Source of the DNA: Ailurus styani
Lineage: Eukaryota; Chordata; Mammalia; Carnivora; Ailuridae
Assembly: GCA_002007465.1 (NCBI GenBank)
Contig: LNAC01000757.1
Span: forward strand, 91,569-155,568
Length of the DNA stretch: 64,000 nucleotides
Reading direction: 5' to 3'
Both the position numbers and the translations under genes were made by a program. The notes under the pieces are model-generated. The model was given only the letters and a program-made list of their open reading frames with translations. It was not told where the DNA came from and made no database searches. Below are positions 33,796-46,142 of this stretch, in pieces (position 1 is the stretch's first letter; every line of letters starts with the position of its first letter).

Positions 33796-34085
33796 TGAGG
33801 ATGATTAAGCAAACTCTTGTACATCATCAAGTGAACAAACATTTGAAGTATAGTGGCCCCAGAAGAAGAGGGGAAGACAGAAAAAAAGTTATTTGAAAAA
33901 ATAATAACTGAAACCTTTCCTTTCATAGAGAAGGAAATAGACATCTAAGTAAAATAAGCAGAGAGTTCCAAAGAAGATAAACTCAAGGAGGTCCACACCA
34001 TGGTACATAATATTTAACGTGTCAAAGTTTCCAGGTAAACAGAGAATCTTACAACAAGATTGCAACAAAAAAGAATAAAAGTGAT
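33796..34085 (+). mobile_element. Old L1 ORF1 fragment, sense
   Basis: Sequence of the ORF1 RNA-binding region (GAAGAAGAGGGGAAGACAGA; GAGGTCCACACCATGGTACA; AACAGAGAATCTTACAACAA). Strongly diverged and not open in frame. Confidence 0.6.
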
Positions 34086-34275
34086 GGGAGTAGATATCTT
34101 TTTCTTGTTCCAGAACCTAGGAGAAAGGATCTCAGTTTTTCACCACTGAATATGATGTAGGCTATGGATTTTTCATATAAGACCTTTATTATGTAAGGAA
34201 TGTCCCTCTAGACCTACTTTGCAGAGTATTTTTGTCATGAATCAATGTTGTACTTTATCAAATGCTTTTTCTGTA
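34086..34275 (-). mobile_element. L1 ORF2 RT fragment, antisense
   Basis: Antisense RT-region sequence (CACCACTGAATATGATGTAG; TATCAAATGCTTTTTCTGTA). Short and diverged. Confidence 0.7.
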
Positions 34276-34418
34276 TTTAATTTTAACAATTTTATTTTTA
34301 TTTATTTATTTATAAATTTATTTTCAATTTCCCAACATATACTGCACCAATAGCTTCTGATATAGTGTTCAATGATTTATCAGTTCACATAATACTCAGT
34401 GCTCATCACCTCAGTGCT
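34276..34418 (-). mobile_element. L1 3' end fragment, antisense
   Basis: T-rich start then TTTCCCAACATATACTGCAC and CAGTGCTCATCACC. It ends where a SINE begins. Confidence 0.75.
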
Positions 34419-34600
34419 GAGCTACCCAGGTGGCTCAGTGGTTTAAAGCCTCTGCCTTTGGCTCAGGTCATGATCTTAGGGTCCTGGGATCGAGCCCCGC
34501 ATCGGGCTCTCTGCTCAGTGGGGAACCTGCTTCCTCCTCTCTCTCTGCCTACTTGTGATCTCTCTCTCTGTCAAATAAATAAATAAAATCTTTTTAAAAA
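34419..34600 (+). mobile_element. CAN-SINE, sense
   Basis: Sense SINE from CTACCCAGGTGGCTCAGTGG to AATAAATAAAATCTTTTT, slightly shortened head. No clear TSD because it lies at a junction between two antisense L1 pieces. Confidence 0.88.
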
Positions 34601-37405
34601 TCCTGGTTTTTATATAGGGGCAGTATTGAATAGGGAAAAAGGATTACCTTGGACTGATGGGTCTTTGTTCTCATTGGTTTCCATGAATTGTTTAAGTTCT
34701 TCTTTGATTTCCTGGTTGATCCAAACATTATGGAGCACGATGGTCTTTAGCTTCCAAGTGTTTGAATTGCTTCCAAATTTTTTCTTGCGATTGAATTCCA
34801 GTTTCAAAGCATTGTGGTCTGAGAATATGTAGGGAAAAATCTCAGTCTTTTGGTATCAGTTGAGCCTTGATTTGTGACCCAGTATGTGGTCTATTCTGGT
34901 GAAAGTGCCATATGTGCTCAAGAAAAATGAGTATTCTGTTGTTTTATGGTGCAATGTTCTGTATACATCTATAAGGTCCATCCGGTCCAATGTGTCATTC
35001 AAAGCTCTTGTTTCTTTGTAGAATTTCTGCTTAGTTGATCTGTCTATTGTTGAGAGTGGAGTGTTATGGTACCCTACAATTAATGTATTCTTATCAATAT
35101 AACTCTTTATTTTGGTTAACAGTTGGCTTATGTAGTTGCCTCTCCCATGTTGGGGGCAGAGATATTTACAATTGTTAGATCGTCTTGTTTGATAGGTCCT
35201 TTAAGAATTATATAATGTCCTCCTGTATCAATGACTACAGTACAGTCTTTAGATTAAAATCTAATTTATCTGATATGAGAATTGCCGCCCAGCTTTGTCT
35301 TCCCATCTGTGGCAGCTTTTTGTTCTTTGGCTGCTTTTTGTGGCTTCTTCACAAAAAGATGGTTCTTTCCAAAGATGGTTCTCCACCCCTTCACTTTCAG
35401 TCTGGATATATCTTTAGGTTCAGAACGAGTCTCTCATAGATAACATATGGATGGGTCTTGTCTCTATCCAATCTGCTACCCTATGCCATTTTATGGGAAT
35501 ATTTAGGCCATTCACGTTAAGAGTGATTATTGAAAGATAAGATTTTATTATCATAATGTTGCCTGTGAGGTCCTGGCTTCTATAGATTATCTTTGTATAT
35601 TTCTGTTCTATATCACTCTTGGGGTCTTTCTCTTTTTGTAGAACCCCCCTTAATATTTCCTGCAGGGTCAAATAAGTGTCACATACTTTTAGTCTCTGCT
35701 GGTCCTGAAAGCTTTTTATCTCTCTATCATTCTAAATGACAGCTTTGCTGGATAAAGTATTCTTGGCTGCATGTTCTTCTCATTTAGTACCCTGAATATG
35801 TTTTGCAACCCCTTTCTGGCATACCAGGTTTCTGTGGACAGGTCTGACATTATTCTAATTTTCCTCCCTCCATACGTAAGAAATCTCTTCCCTATAACTT
35901 CCCTTAAGATGTTTCCCTGGTTTTAAGACTCAGGAGTTTCACTATTACATGCTTGGGCATCACTCTGCTCTCCTAGATCTTGAGGGTTGTCCTCTCGGTC
36001 TCTAGGACACAAATACTTGTTTCATTCCCCAGATTAGGGAAATTCTCAGCTAGGATTTGCTCAACTATATCTTCTAGTTCTCTCTTTCTCCACCCCCTCA
36101 GGGATCCCAACAATTCTGATATTGGAACGTTTCATGGCATCATTTAGTTCCCTAATTCCGTTTGCATGGATTCTAAACTGTTTGTTCCAGGCCTCCTCCT
36201 TATCCTTCTTTTGTATCAGTTTGTCTTCTATATCACTAATTCAATCTTCTGCCTCGTTTGCCCTAGCTGTTAGAGTATTTAGATTAGATTGGATCTCATT
36301 GATAGCATTTTTAAGTACTGCCAGTTTAGCCCTCACTTCCACCCTTAGAGATTCTGTGTTGCCACTAATGGTTTTCTCCAACCTAGTCATTGCCTGGATA
36401 ACTGTCACCCTGAATTCTATTTCTGAAATCTTGCTTATGACCATATCCATTAGTTCTGTGGCAGAGGTCACAGTCTCTTAATTTTTCCTGTGTTGAGTAT
36501 TCCTCCTCCTAGTCATTCAGGTGAGAAGTTGTTGAGGTAACGTACAGAGTTCAAACTATTGACCACCACCTGTGCAAGATGCACCTGTTTCATAGGGACC
36601 TCAATGTTGGTGGCCTATGTTCTTTCAGTCTATCTTCTGGGGGAGAGAACTGCCATGCTGTTAATCAAACAACCCTGTTCAGGCAGAATTGGATTGCTCC
36701 CTGTGGGGCAGAATTGGTTCAGTGAAAACTGGTTTTGGGGGGCTATTTTTCTCTGGCAGCTTTCCCTGGTGGCTTTCTGTGTCTCTTCCAATAGTCAGAA
36801 CAGAAGTAATCATATCAATACTATTTCGGAAGAGAAAGATTGCAGTCTGTTCTTCAGAAAGCCCTCCAGGCCACACTGACTCCATTTTTGTCTGTTCTGC
36901 TAATAACCTCAGTGTAATGGGTTGTGCAACCCATAGCAACACTCTCAGCCCTCGCTTCCAGGACCAATCACATCTCTGCTTTTTGTGCTTCTAAAACCTC
37001 TAGCCACCCCCAGTTCACATGCATGCCCCCACAGCTCCAGGTTTCAGTCTGAATGGCTGCCCTAAAGTCCTTTTCCTGCCACTCCCTGTCCTTGAGTCTC
37101 TGCCTGGTCCCCAGTGTGGAATGCTTTTGTCGCTCCTGTGTTATTTCAATTCCTGGTGCCAGAGCTTATGTCAGTTCCCTCTCCCTTCCTGTTATCTTCC
37201 AATATCTGCCTGCAGAATCCAGGCTTTCCACTTTATACCTCAAAATCAGCCGCTGGAGATATTCTGTTGGTATAGATCCTGATATATCTTCTTACATCTT
37301 AATGACGATTTTTGTGGGTGTTCAGAGTGGTCTGGTAGGTATCCTGCTCAATTCTGGGGACCAGCTGAAATAGGGTCCCTTGGTCTTCTGCCATATTGTC
37401 CCCCT
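34601..37405 (-). mobile_element. Antisense L1: 5'UTR, ORF1, ORF2 EN
   Basis: Minus strand runs from the 5' tip at about 37405 (GGGGGACAATATGGCAGAAG) through 5'UTR (about 36480-37400), ORF1 (about 35770-36480) and the ORF2 EN domain (about 34640-35690). ORF1 coiled coil is readable in minus frame 36241-36471 (EFRVTVIQAMTRLEKTISGN), with later ORF1 broken. EN pieces appear in minus frames 35420-35671 (ITLNVNGLNIPIKWHRVADW) and 34610-34807. RT and the 3' half are absent. Plus-strand frames at 36122-37373 are antisense shadows of this L1. Confidence 0.87.
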
Positions 37406-37412
37406 CTAGAGA

Positions 37413-37528
37413 AGAATTTTTCAATATTTTATTTTTAAATAACCTCTACACCCAACATGGGACTTGAACTCAAAACCCCAAGATCAAGAGTTGCATGCCC
37501 CACCAACTAGAACCACTCAGGTGTCCTG
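37413..37528 (-). mobile_element. Old CAN-SINE (tRNA-like part), antisense
   Basis: ATTTTATTTTTAAATAACCT, CTACACCCAACATGGGACTT, CAAGATCAAGAGTTGCATGC, ending CACTCAGGTGTCC. This is the older SINE form without the long CT-rich part. The embedded tRNA-like sequence is a SINE head, not a tRNA gene. Confidence 0.85.
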
Positions 37529-37734
37529 TGACAGAGCCTTTAATTTGGAGTTGTGTGTCACTTCTTTTAGGTCCAGGAATGGAAATGGGAAAGGTGGCCA
37601 TAAGCTGACTTCACAATGGACACAAGTTTACATGACCTTTAGGATTTGATTATTGATTATTGCGGGTCATTCCCATTTTCACCTAGGGAGGGAGGTAGGG
37701 ACAGGTGTTTAAATGGGATAAGGATACTCTACTT

Positions 37735-37835
37735 ATCTCAGAGCTTTGCTGAGTCTCAAATAAGGTAATATGTGTGAACACTTCTTAAATTGTAAAACAC
37801 TATACCAAAAAAAAATCATATTGTTAATGCTAAAC
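37735..37835 (+). mobile_element. MIR-like trace
   Basis: CAAATAAGGTAATATGTGTG followed by TTGTAAAACACTATACCA fits the conserved MIR 3' portion by eye. Confidence 0.45.
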
Positions 37836-38469
37836 AGTTAAAGAAAATTTATTTTTATGATCCTATGCTGTCACCTTTCATACTGTGAATTAAATATGTG
37901 CTATCAAATCTTGTTACACACTGGGCAAGGCAATTTAATGATTTTCTTGTCTCCTATAGAATTTAATTTACATATCTTCATGTTTTGTGGCACTTTATTA
38001 CAGTAAATATTTAACTATTTAATTTTCTATTTTAAAGACTTCCTTGTTTTATAGAGTCATTTCATGTGACAGCTAATTTTACGTTTTGGAGGAGAAGTAC
38101 ATATTAGGCAATTTTCCCCTCTAATTTAACCTTTCTAACACTATTGAGTAACTATAAGAAATTGTTCTTTGATATTTCTCAGTTTTTATAATGACACAAG
38201 TTCTATGGGGCAAGATTTTCTCTATTTTAAGATGTCTTTATCTTGCCCAATTCACTTGAATTGCTATTGGTTTTCATTGGCCACACATTGGAAAGCTGCA
38301 AAAGACATTTTCACAATGGCTTGAGATTTCAAAATTCATGCAAATATTAAAAACCAGGAATTTTCCAGGCACTCCTGTCATATCAGAATTGCATTTGAAA
38401 TTTTAATACATTACCTATTGCTATTATATCAGATTTGTCCTGAAATCTATTCTGTGTACCTTTCATGTT

Positions 38470-38600
38470 CCAGGTGAGAAAGGGAAAAAAAATGCCCAAA
38501 TGTAGTGACTTGCTTAAGATCATGCAGTTAGGTAAAAGGAGAGCTCTGGACCTTCTGTATGACTTTCCTTATGTTATGCTACCTACCTTGAAGTGATCTG
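38470..38600 (+). mobile_element. MIR trace
   Basis: GTGACTTGCTTAAGATCATG CAGTTAGGTAAAAGGAGAGC matches the MIR core (protein-free tRNA-derived SINE). Confidence 0.6.
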
Positions 38601-39829
38601 GACCACTTTTGCTGCAGAGAGCTGAGAGCCCCAGTTACTATAGGAATCTGTCCTTGAGTACATATTTAATCATGTTCTGTCTTTGTAGATTTGGTGCTGT
38701 GAGGATTTCAGCATTTTGCATTAATAGTCATGTTTAGTTTATTGTCATCTGTAAAAGGTTCAGAAATTAGTGTAGTGTGGACAGATCTAAAGTGAGAATC
38801 TGAAATATGTATGAAGAAAACAGAAATTACATTATTTGCTTTTCTAAAAAGTTCACAACTTCAGTTTACTTAATTTCTTACTCATTTTTCCTTATCATTG
38901 CTTACAAAATAACATTCATCACATTACATTATTTGACTTGTAACAATTTTCAGTTGCAATACAACAAATGATCTGAAGAATATCTTTTGACATACTGATT
39001 ATAAAATATAAATTTTTAATAAAATCAATTATTCTTAATGACTTAATTCAACAGTTTCCTCTAAACATTGTCCTTAAGTTGCTCTCAGTATTAATCTCTA
39101 TGTTCATGAAAGTAGGCACAGAAAAAAAGCTGAATGGAAGTAGAAGCAAAGCAAAACTCTCTTATCTCTCATAATGTTCTGCATTTATAAATCTATTAAA
39201 ACAATTTTCCCCAAGTCTTTGGAGAAATCATTGAGGTGTTTTGGGGTTTTTAGTGGGTTTTTTTTTTAATTTGGGAACTTTGATGAACTCAGTAAAAGTT
39301 GGTTAGAAATACTGTGTTCTCTGATATAAGCCACCCTTCTTCTAGTGGGAACCTGTCCATTTCTGAGCATCAGTGACTGTCAAAAATATTTCCTTATGCT
39401 GGATCTAAATCTCAATTTTCCTACTGCTATTTATTGAGGAAAAGACTCATTTTGCCAGAATCGGGTATTGTGAAAGAAACTAGAATTGTGGAGATAATTA
39501 TAATTATAGAAGTAAGAAAATAACTCATTTTTCGAGTTAATCAGAGTGTAGCAAGTCTAGGAACCATGAATAAAAAGTAAGTTACAGAGATGAATATAGT
39601 GATGGATTCAGTACAATGTGATAGACATTATGACTTAAGCATTCCTATAAGAGTATCCACAAAGACTTTGGACCTAGACCAGACAACACAGTTGCAAATA
39701 TGGCACCAGACTCAAAATGTAAGTCTCAGGGAAGGACAAAATAACTTTAGAACCTAAACCTATAAATATCTTAGCTCACAGAGAAGTATTAACTAGCTAG
39801 ATGATCAAAGGCAAAATTTTTAAAATCAG

Positions 39830-40025
39830 GTTTATTAGGAAATAATTTACTCCTTTTAGTGTATAGTTCTATGAATTTTGATAAATACATTCAGCCATGT
39901 AGCCACTATCATAAAACAAAACAATTCCATCACACCTAAAATTTCTTCTGTACCCTTCTGTAAAAACTCCTCTCCCTACTGTTAGTCCCTTGACAACCAT
40001 TGATTTCTTCTTAATCCTGGTAGTT
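39830..40025 (-). mobile_element. Old L1M 3' end trace, antisense
   Basis: TGTATAGTTCTATGAATTTT, ACATTCAGCCATGTAGCCAC, CCTTGACAACCATTGATTTC: the typical antisense L1M 3'UTR pattern. Confidence 0.6.
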
Positions 40026-40029
40026 TAAA

Positions 40030-40215
40030 AGAAGGATTCTCAATCTTTATAAACTTGGTTTTCTCATTTATCAATGGAAATATTAGTTATATTACCTACT
40101 ATTACCTATTTCCTGGGATTATTAAAAAAATTAAATACACACACATACATATTTGGCACAATGCCTGATTTATTAAGAGCACAAGATAAATGTTACTGAA
40201 AATGATAGCAATGAT
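40030..40215 (+). mobile_element. MIR trace
   Basis: GGTTTTCTCATTTATCAATG, TTTGGCACAATGCCTGATTT and AAGATAAATGTTACTG correspond to the MIR 3' half. It is followed by a short (GAT)n near 40213. Confidence 0.6.
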
Positions 40216-40729
40216 GAAGATGATGATGATAATGGTGAAAACGTTGAGCATTGAATTATAATCCTAAAATTATAACAGTATAGTAAATATAACTAAGTTA
40301 TACTTTGGAAAACCACAATCTCCTATGTAATGTAGAAGCATTTTCTATAGTATCCTGACAATTGATGATCAAGCCTCAATTAAAATGCTTCCATTAATAG
40401 AAACTCAGGATTTCTCAAGGCAGTTTATTGCATTAGTAGACAGTAATGATTACTTAATTTTTTTTTGCCTTTCCATAACTTCTACTCATAGATCACAATG
40501 ACCTCAGTACACACATCCAACTTTTCTTTCACAGAGTGGGTTCTTAAAGAACTAGGAACATTTTTCATTTGAGCTCATCTGTTACTGATTTTCCTTTATC
40601 ACAGGAGGACTATTTGGGTCTTTTTTGCTGGTATAAGATATAGCCTTGAATTTTGCACAGTGGCACCATTCCTGGTGTAGCACTAGGAGGAAGCTCCGAG
40701 GTCATTGATGTCAATGGTAAAAACTATAA

Positions 40730-40731
<2 letters not shown>

Positions 40732-40785
<54 letters not shown>
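40732..40785. repeat. (CA)n microsatellite
   Basis: About 26 uninterrupted CA units. Plus frames through it (Thr-His repeats) are artefacts. Confidence 0.97.
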
Positions 40786-40896
40786 CTGGCTTCCTTGAAT
40801 CTGCTGAACACCTTCCATCATGTGACCCAGACAGGGCTTATTTCTTCAGACTGCCAGGAACTATACTTACAAACTTTAAACTCAATGCCCAAGTAC

Positions 40897-40938
40897 ATTT
40901 TATTTTATTTTATTTTATTTTATTTTATTTTATTTTAT
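40897..40938. repeat. (TTTTA)n at SINE tail
   Basis: Eight TTTTA units forming the expanded antisense tail of the next SINE. Confidence 0.93.
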
Positions 40939-41148
40939 AATTTTTAAAGATTTATTTATTTATTTGAAAGAGAGAGAGGGAGAAAGAGAGAGTGTGTGTA
41001 TACGAGCTAGGGGAGGGGCACAAGGGCAGAAGACTCCCTACTGAACATGGGGCCCAATGTGGTGTTCAGTCTCACAACCCTGAGATCATGACCTGAGTGA
41101 AACCAAGGGTCAGATGCTTAATGACTGTGCCACTCAGGTCCCCCCAAC
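40939..41148 (-). mobile_element. CAN-SINE, antisense
   Basis: AAAGATTTATTTATTTATTT, GA-rich segment, CCTGAGATCATGACCTGAGT, ending GCCACTCAGGTCCCC. TSD-like CAAGTACATTTTA before the tail and CAACATACATTTTA after. Confidence 0.88.
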
Positions 41149-41297
41149 ATACATTTTAGAAAAGTCCTTCTAAACTTCAAAGTGAACATAAATCATTTGG
41201 AAAGATTGAAATACAGATCCTGATTCAACAGGTCTGGATCTTGAGATTTTGAACAAGTTGCTTGGTGATGCCTATGTTCACTGGCCATGGGCCACCT

Positions 41298-42366
41298 TAA
41301 TGCCCATCACCCAGTTACACCATCCCCCACCCACTTCCCTTTCTGCAGCCCTCAGTTTGTTTCCAAGAGTCAAGAGACTCATATGGTTTGTCTCCCTTTC
41401 TGATTTCTTCCCATTCAGTTCCCCCACACACACCCCTATTGTCTTCTGCACTATTCCTTATGTTCCACATATGTGTGAAACCATATGATAATTGTGTTTC
41501 TCTGATTGACTTATTTCACTTAGCATAATCCCCCCCGGTTCCATCCATGTCAGTGTAAATGGCAGATATTCATCCTTTCTGATGGCTGACTAATATTCCA
41601 TTGTATATATGAACCACATGTAAGACAAGAATCCATCACAATCCTAGAGGAGAATACAGACAACAACCTCTTCAACCTTGGCTTCAGCAACTTCTTGCAA
41701 GACAGGTCTCTGAAGGCAAGGAAAACAAAAGTAAAAATGAACTATGGATACTTCATCAAGATAAAAAGCTTCTGCATGGGAATGGAAACAATTAACAAAA
41801 CAAAAAGGCTACCTATTGAATGGTAGAAGATATTGGCAAATGACAATACTGATAAAGGGCTGGTATCCAAGATCTCTAAAGAACTTCTCAAACTCAACAC
41901 CCAAAAAACAAATAATCCAGTCAATAAATGGGCAGACAATATGAACAGACACTTCTCCAAAGAAGACATAGAAATGGCCAACAGACATGTGAAAAAATGC
42001 TCTACAACACTTGTCATCAGAGAACTACAAATCAAAATCACGATGAGATACCACCTCACACCAGTCAGAATGGCTAAATTTAACAAGACAGGAAATAAGA
42101 AATGTTGGCAAAGATGTGGAGAAAGGGGAACCCTCTTTCACTGTTGGTGGGAATGCATGATGATACAGTCACTCTGGAAAACAGTATGGAGGTTCATCAT
42201 GAGGTTAAAAATAGAGCTACCCTATGACCAGGATTGCACTACTGGGTATTTATCCCAAAGATAGAGATGTAGTGGAAAGAAGGAGCCCATGCACCCTAAT
42301 GTTCATAGCAGAAATGTCCACAATAGCTAAACAGTGGAAGGATCCTAGATGTCCTTCAATGGATGA
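41298..42366 (-). mobile_element. Twin-primed L1 lacking its 3' terminus, 11-bp TSD
   Basis: 3' segment antisense at 41298-41619, 5' segment sense at 41620-42366. In L1 coordinates the two meet within about 10 nt (GATGAATGG versus ATGTGGTTCATATATAC reversed), the twin-priming signature. A perfect 11-bp TSD ATGGGCCACCT lies at 41287-41297 and 42367-42377. There is no poly-T: the copy starts at TAATGCCCATCACC, about 150 nt short of the L1 end. Plus frame 41833-42264 reads ORF2 C-terminal protein including [18 protein letters not shown]. Confidence 0.88.
41833..42264 (+). pseudogene. L1 ORF2 C-terminal remnant
   Basis: Open frame of 143 codons in the inverted 5' segment of the twin-primed L1. 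It covers the region before and through the Cys-rich nucleic-acid-binding motif (C-x3-C-x7-H-x4-C in [18 protein letters not shown]) and breaks at [13 protein letters not shown] by a small indel. No EN or RT. Confidence 0.85.
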
Positions 42367-42377
42367 ATGGGCCACCT

Positions 42378-43719
42378 GTAAGTAGCAATATTTTAGATTA
42401 TTTCAAGTTCAGTTGAGTTAGCTAGTAACCCTCAGAGGAAATGGAATAGTTGTAACATAAACCAAATGCTATACTCCATAATGTCAGCTAAAGAGACATA
42501 GAAAAAATTTTAAAATAGAAGTCTAGAGAATTGTCTATCCCCAAGGCCCATCACCAGTGATTGATAGCAGTGTGAGGAATGAGAATCCCAGGGGTAGTAT
42601 TTTCTAGTAAATGATTTTTAAAGTCATTATGTTATTCCTCATGAGAGATATGTTTGGAAATCACTGAAAGAGAGAGGATGCTGGAATTGAAGAGGGAGGT
42701 GGGACATGAAATGTTTACAAGTAGAATAAAATTATGAAGTATAGTCAGCAGAGGGGAAAAAAAAGTAACCCAGTAGAAAGGGGACAAGTGATAAGAGTAA
42801 GTCATCCACCATTCTGCTTTATTCACAAACAAGAATCTACTTCCTCCTTTTTGATTAATTTGAGTTTTAGAGAAAAACCCACTCCTCTAAAGGACAACCT
42901 GGATCCTTGATAGGATTATGAGCCTCATAAAGGAAATATAAGTTTACTAATCATAAACAATTTACAAAATCAACAGTAATTAGTTTTTAATTTGATTTTA
43001 TTTTTTGCTTTTTAGAAAAGTGTTTTTTTAAATAAGTGTTCTGCTAGCTAAGGTTCCCATGCCATTATTTAAAATCAGTAAAATTCCAAACATTCTGATT
43101 TGACTTTTGTGTAGCTAATACTTTTTAAATTTTTTTCAAAAGGACCAGAAGTTAAAATTTTATAGAAAGAGATAGATCATAAGACATATTTATCCATACA
43201 ATGACTGTGTTATTTTTATTCTAAAGATAATGATTTGCTGTTTAATGAACAGTTTTGTTGAAACCCTGGAAACCATTCGAGGGCTATGTTTGAAGTTTCT
43301 GAAGTTTGTTACATATTCTAGAAGTAAGAGGAGGCCTATAAGAGAATATCAGGAGTATGATCTGGGATCAGTACTATGCACTTAAGTTCTAGAAAGCCAG
43401 TCTGTGTTGCATGATATTATTTTCTCCAACTCCACCACTTAAATCACTTAAAGAGGCTCTATCTAGGGCCATGCAAAATCTTCATCTTTACTTTTTTTTT
43501 CATATTAACTGCTTAATTGCTTGATTATGGAGACTTACAAGGTGAAACTGAGGAGTAGGTATTTGGTAGCAGACAGGCCTACCTACTTCCCTGCTCTCAC
43601 CATCATGGGTTTGCTCCAGATACAGAGTCCTGTCTGGGTTCCAGGTTTGATTGTGCATTAGAGCATTTATGCCATAAATTCAATAATCCTGGAAGGCAGT
43701 TTACTCCATTCTCATTATG
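42378..43719. other. Non-L1 intergenic island
   Basis: About 1.3 kb with no young repeat, no gene and no strong motif. The minus frame at 42632-42832 has no recognisable feature. Confidence 0.5.
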
Positions 43720-43892
43720 ATTATCATTCTATCATTCAGATCTCAGCCTAAAATGTCTACTTAATCACCTATACTAAAGTAGTTAAAGATATCTGCATTC
43801 AATCACTAATGTCTGAGCTTTTTTTTTATTTTTAGCTTACTTATTGATTGATTAATTGCTCATCTCCCCTCACCAGACTATAAGTTCCTTTT
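43720..43892 (-). mobile_element. L2-like trace, antisense
   Basis: CATTCAGATCTCAGCCTAAA, TCATCTCCCCTCACCAGACT, ATAAGTTCCTT fit the antisense L2 3' end by eye. Confidence 0.5.
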
Positions 43893-43925
43893 TTTTCCTT
43901 TTTTTAAATTTAAATTCAATTAATC
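43893..43925 (-). mobile_element. 33-bp antisense L1 3' stub
   Basis: TTTTTTTAAATTTAAATTCA ATTAAT is the normal antisense L1 3' start, cut short by the next element. Confidence 0.6.
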
Positions 43926-45950
43926 AGGAGGAGGAGGGGCAAGGTGGCAGAGAAGTTGGAGACCCTGTTTCAACCGGCCCCCTGAATTGAGCTAAATATC
44001 TACCAGAACACTCTGAACACCCACTAAATCAACCGGAGATGTAAGATATACACTTCTGGATCTCTATAGGGGCAGAAGATCATCAGTGGAGAGGTACAGA
44101 GGAGTGGGAGTGCTCAGAGTGATACTGGAGGAAAAGCAGAAGAGGGACGGAGCCACCATAAGTGACACATTGGAAAGTAATACCCAATATGAAAGGGCCC
44201 TGTGCTTGGGGGCCAGCATTAGCTAGGAGTCTGGTTAAAATCATTCAAAAAGAACAAAGGATATTAAGGGGCAATTGGTCGGATTGGGCGGCCATAGGCA
44301 CAGACATAAGCCCTTGGTCCCAGAGTGGTCACAGCCTGTGCCTACCCATGCCTGAGGGGAGCCTGGCTGCAGCTCCAGTCATCAGTCCCTAGACCCATAG
44401 TCTTCCATGGCCTCCAACACCTCTGAGGCTGGGCGCATGCCTGCCTGAACCTAAGAAAGCCCAGCGCAGGTTCCAGCTGGTGGTCCCTAGGCCCACAGTC
44501 TTCTGCGACCTGCGTGGCCACCAGGTCAGAGTGCCCCTAGCATGGGCATGGGCTACAGACAACAGTCCCAGCAACGGCAGCCATCAGGATCCTACTTGAC
44601 CAGACCAGTATTTCTCATGGCTTTAGTGGCACAGGGGTGCAGAGGGAAGTGGGGACCTCAGGCAACCATTGAGATGGTGACTGGGAGTGTGCACCACCTG
44701 TAAGAGGTTGCAGTACTCAGGAGAGTTTGCAGAGGGGGAATGTGTGTGTTCTGGACCATCTAGAGGGGAGCAGACTGAGACTTATCTCTGAGGGGAAGGT
44801 CTGGGTGTGGAGTTTGTTTTGCTCTGATCCTCCAAAAATACAGAAAAAGGCACCAAAGAACAAAAACCTCCAAAGAACAAAAGACTGAAAAACAGGATTC
44901 CAAAGACTCCAGGCCCTTGATGGGGGCAGGGCAACTTACCCATGCAAGATCGACTGAAAAACAATATAGTTGGCCTTTCCCCTAGAAGACAAGCCAAACG
45001 AACAAGGGGACAATAACCGCAGGGTCCCCATAAACTGTAAAACCCCAATGTCAGGGGAAAACAATTAAGCCACCAGTATTGCCCCAAAACTTGTATATTT
45101 CACAGATACAACTTTTTTTTAATTTAAATTCATTCTCACGATTCTTCTTTTATTTTTTTAACCTACTTACGATTACAACTAGAGATTTATACAGCATATA
45201 CCATAATAACTTTTTAACTTGAAATTTTTTCATGCATATACATTTGCTTCTTTTTCTTTTTCCTTTTTTTAAACCTATATATATATAGATATAAGCTTCA
45301 AGGTAATACTTTTTTCCTATTCAATATTACCCCTATATTTAAACCAGTTTTAATTTCCTTTTATCTCTCAAAATTTGAGTTCTTTAACAAAAATAACAAG
45401 ATACACCCAGGAAGAACTGAAATAAATGTCCTCACCCATATTGAGGGTTTATAACCACCTTCCCATCTTATTCTTTGGCAGTGTTTCTGTGTATTTGTTT
45501 TCATTTTTGTACTATATAAATCTTATTCTGAGGGTTCATTGTGTCTGGGTTTTTCTTTCTTTCTTTTGTTTTTCTTTTTCTTTTTTGGTCCTTTTATTTG
45601 TTCCTTTTTGTTTTTGTACCTTATAAATCTTAATTTTGGTGCTCATTTTAGGTGTGTTTTTTCCCCTCTTTTTCTCCCTTTTTTTCTCTTTTCTAATTGC
45701 CTATGGTGACTTCCAATTGCTCTGAAAATATCCAGGGTGCACTTGCCTGGATTGTGGTTGATGACAGCTATACATCCCCTCAGCCACCTCTCACCAAAAT
45801 GATGAGGAGGAGGAGTACCTAACACAGGAAATATTCAGAGACCATAACCTCTGCCACAGAACTATTGCATATGGACATAAACAATATGTTGGAAATGGAA
45901 TTCAGGGTAACAATTATCCAGGGAAAGACTAGGTTGGAAAGAACCATTAG

Positions 45951-46128
45951 GCTCAGTGGGTTAAAGCCGCTGCCTTCGGCTCAGGTCATGATCCCAGGGT
46001 CCTGGGATCGAGGCCCGCATCGGGCTCTCTGCTCAGCAGGGAGCCTGCTTCCTCCTCTCTCCTCTCTGCCTACTTGTAATCTCTCTCTATGTGTCAAATG
46101 AATAAATAAAATCTTTAAAAAAGAAAAA
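45951..46128 (+). mobile_element. CAN-SINE, sense, head-truncated
   Basis: Starts at GCTCAGTGGGTTAAAGCC (first about 14 nt missing) and ends ATCTTTAAAAAAGAAAAA. Perfect 14-bp TSD GAAAGAACCATTAG at 45937-45950 and 46129-46142. It splits L1 ORF1. Confidence 0.93.
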
Positions 46129-46142
46129 GAAAGAACCATTAG

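Larger units (their letters stand above)
37529..40650. other. L1-poor intergenic island with old repeats
   Basis: About 3.1 kb without young L1, SINE or LTR. No open frame with known motifs and no splice-flanked exon candidate. It holds only diverged MIR-like traces (37735-37835, 38470-38600, 40030-40215) and an antisense L1M trace (39830-40025), listed separately. This is the best candidate in the window for ancestral host DNA. Confidence 0.6.

Noticed and set aside
36122..37373. Plus-strand frames (up to 119 codons, some hydrophobic) as membrane protein genes
   Set aside because: They are antisense to L1 ORF1 and 5'UTR.
40653..40947. Thr-His repeat protein
   Set aside because: Translation of a (CA)n microsatellite followed by (TTTTA)n.
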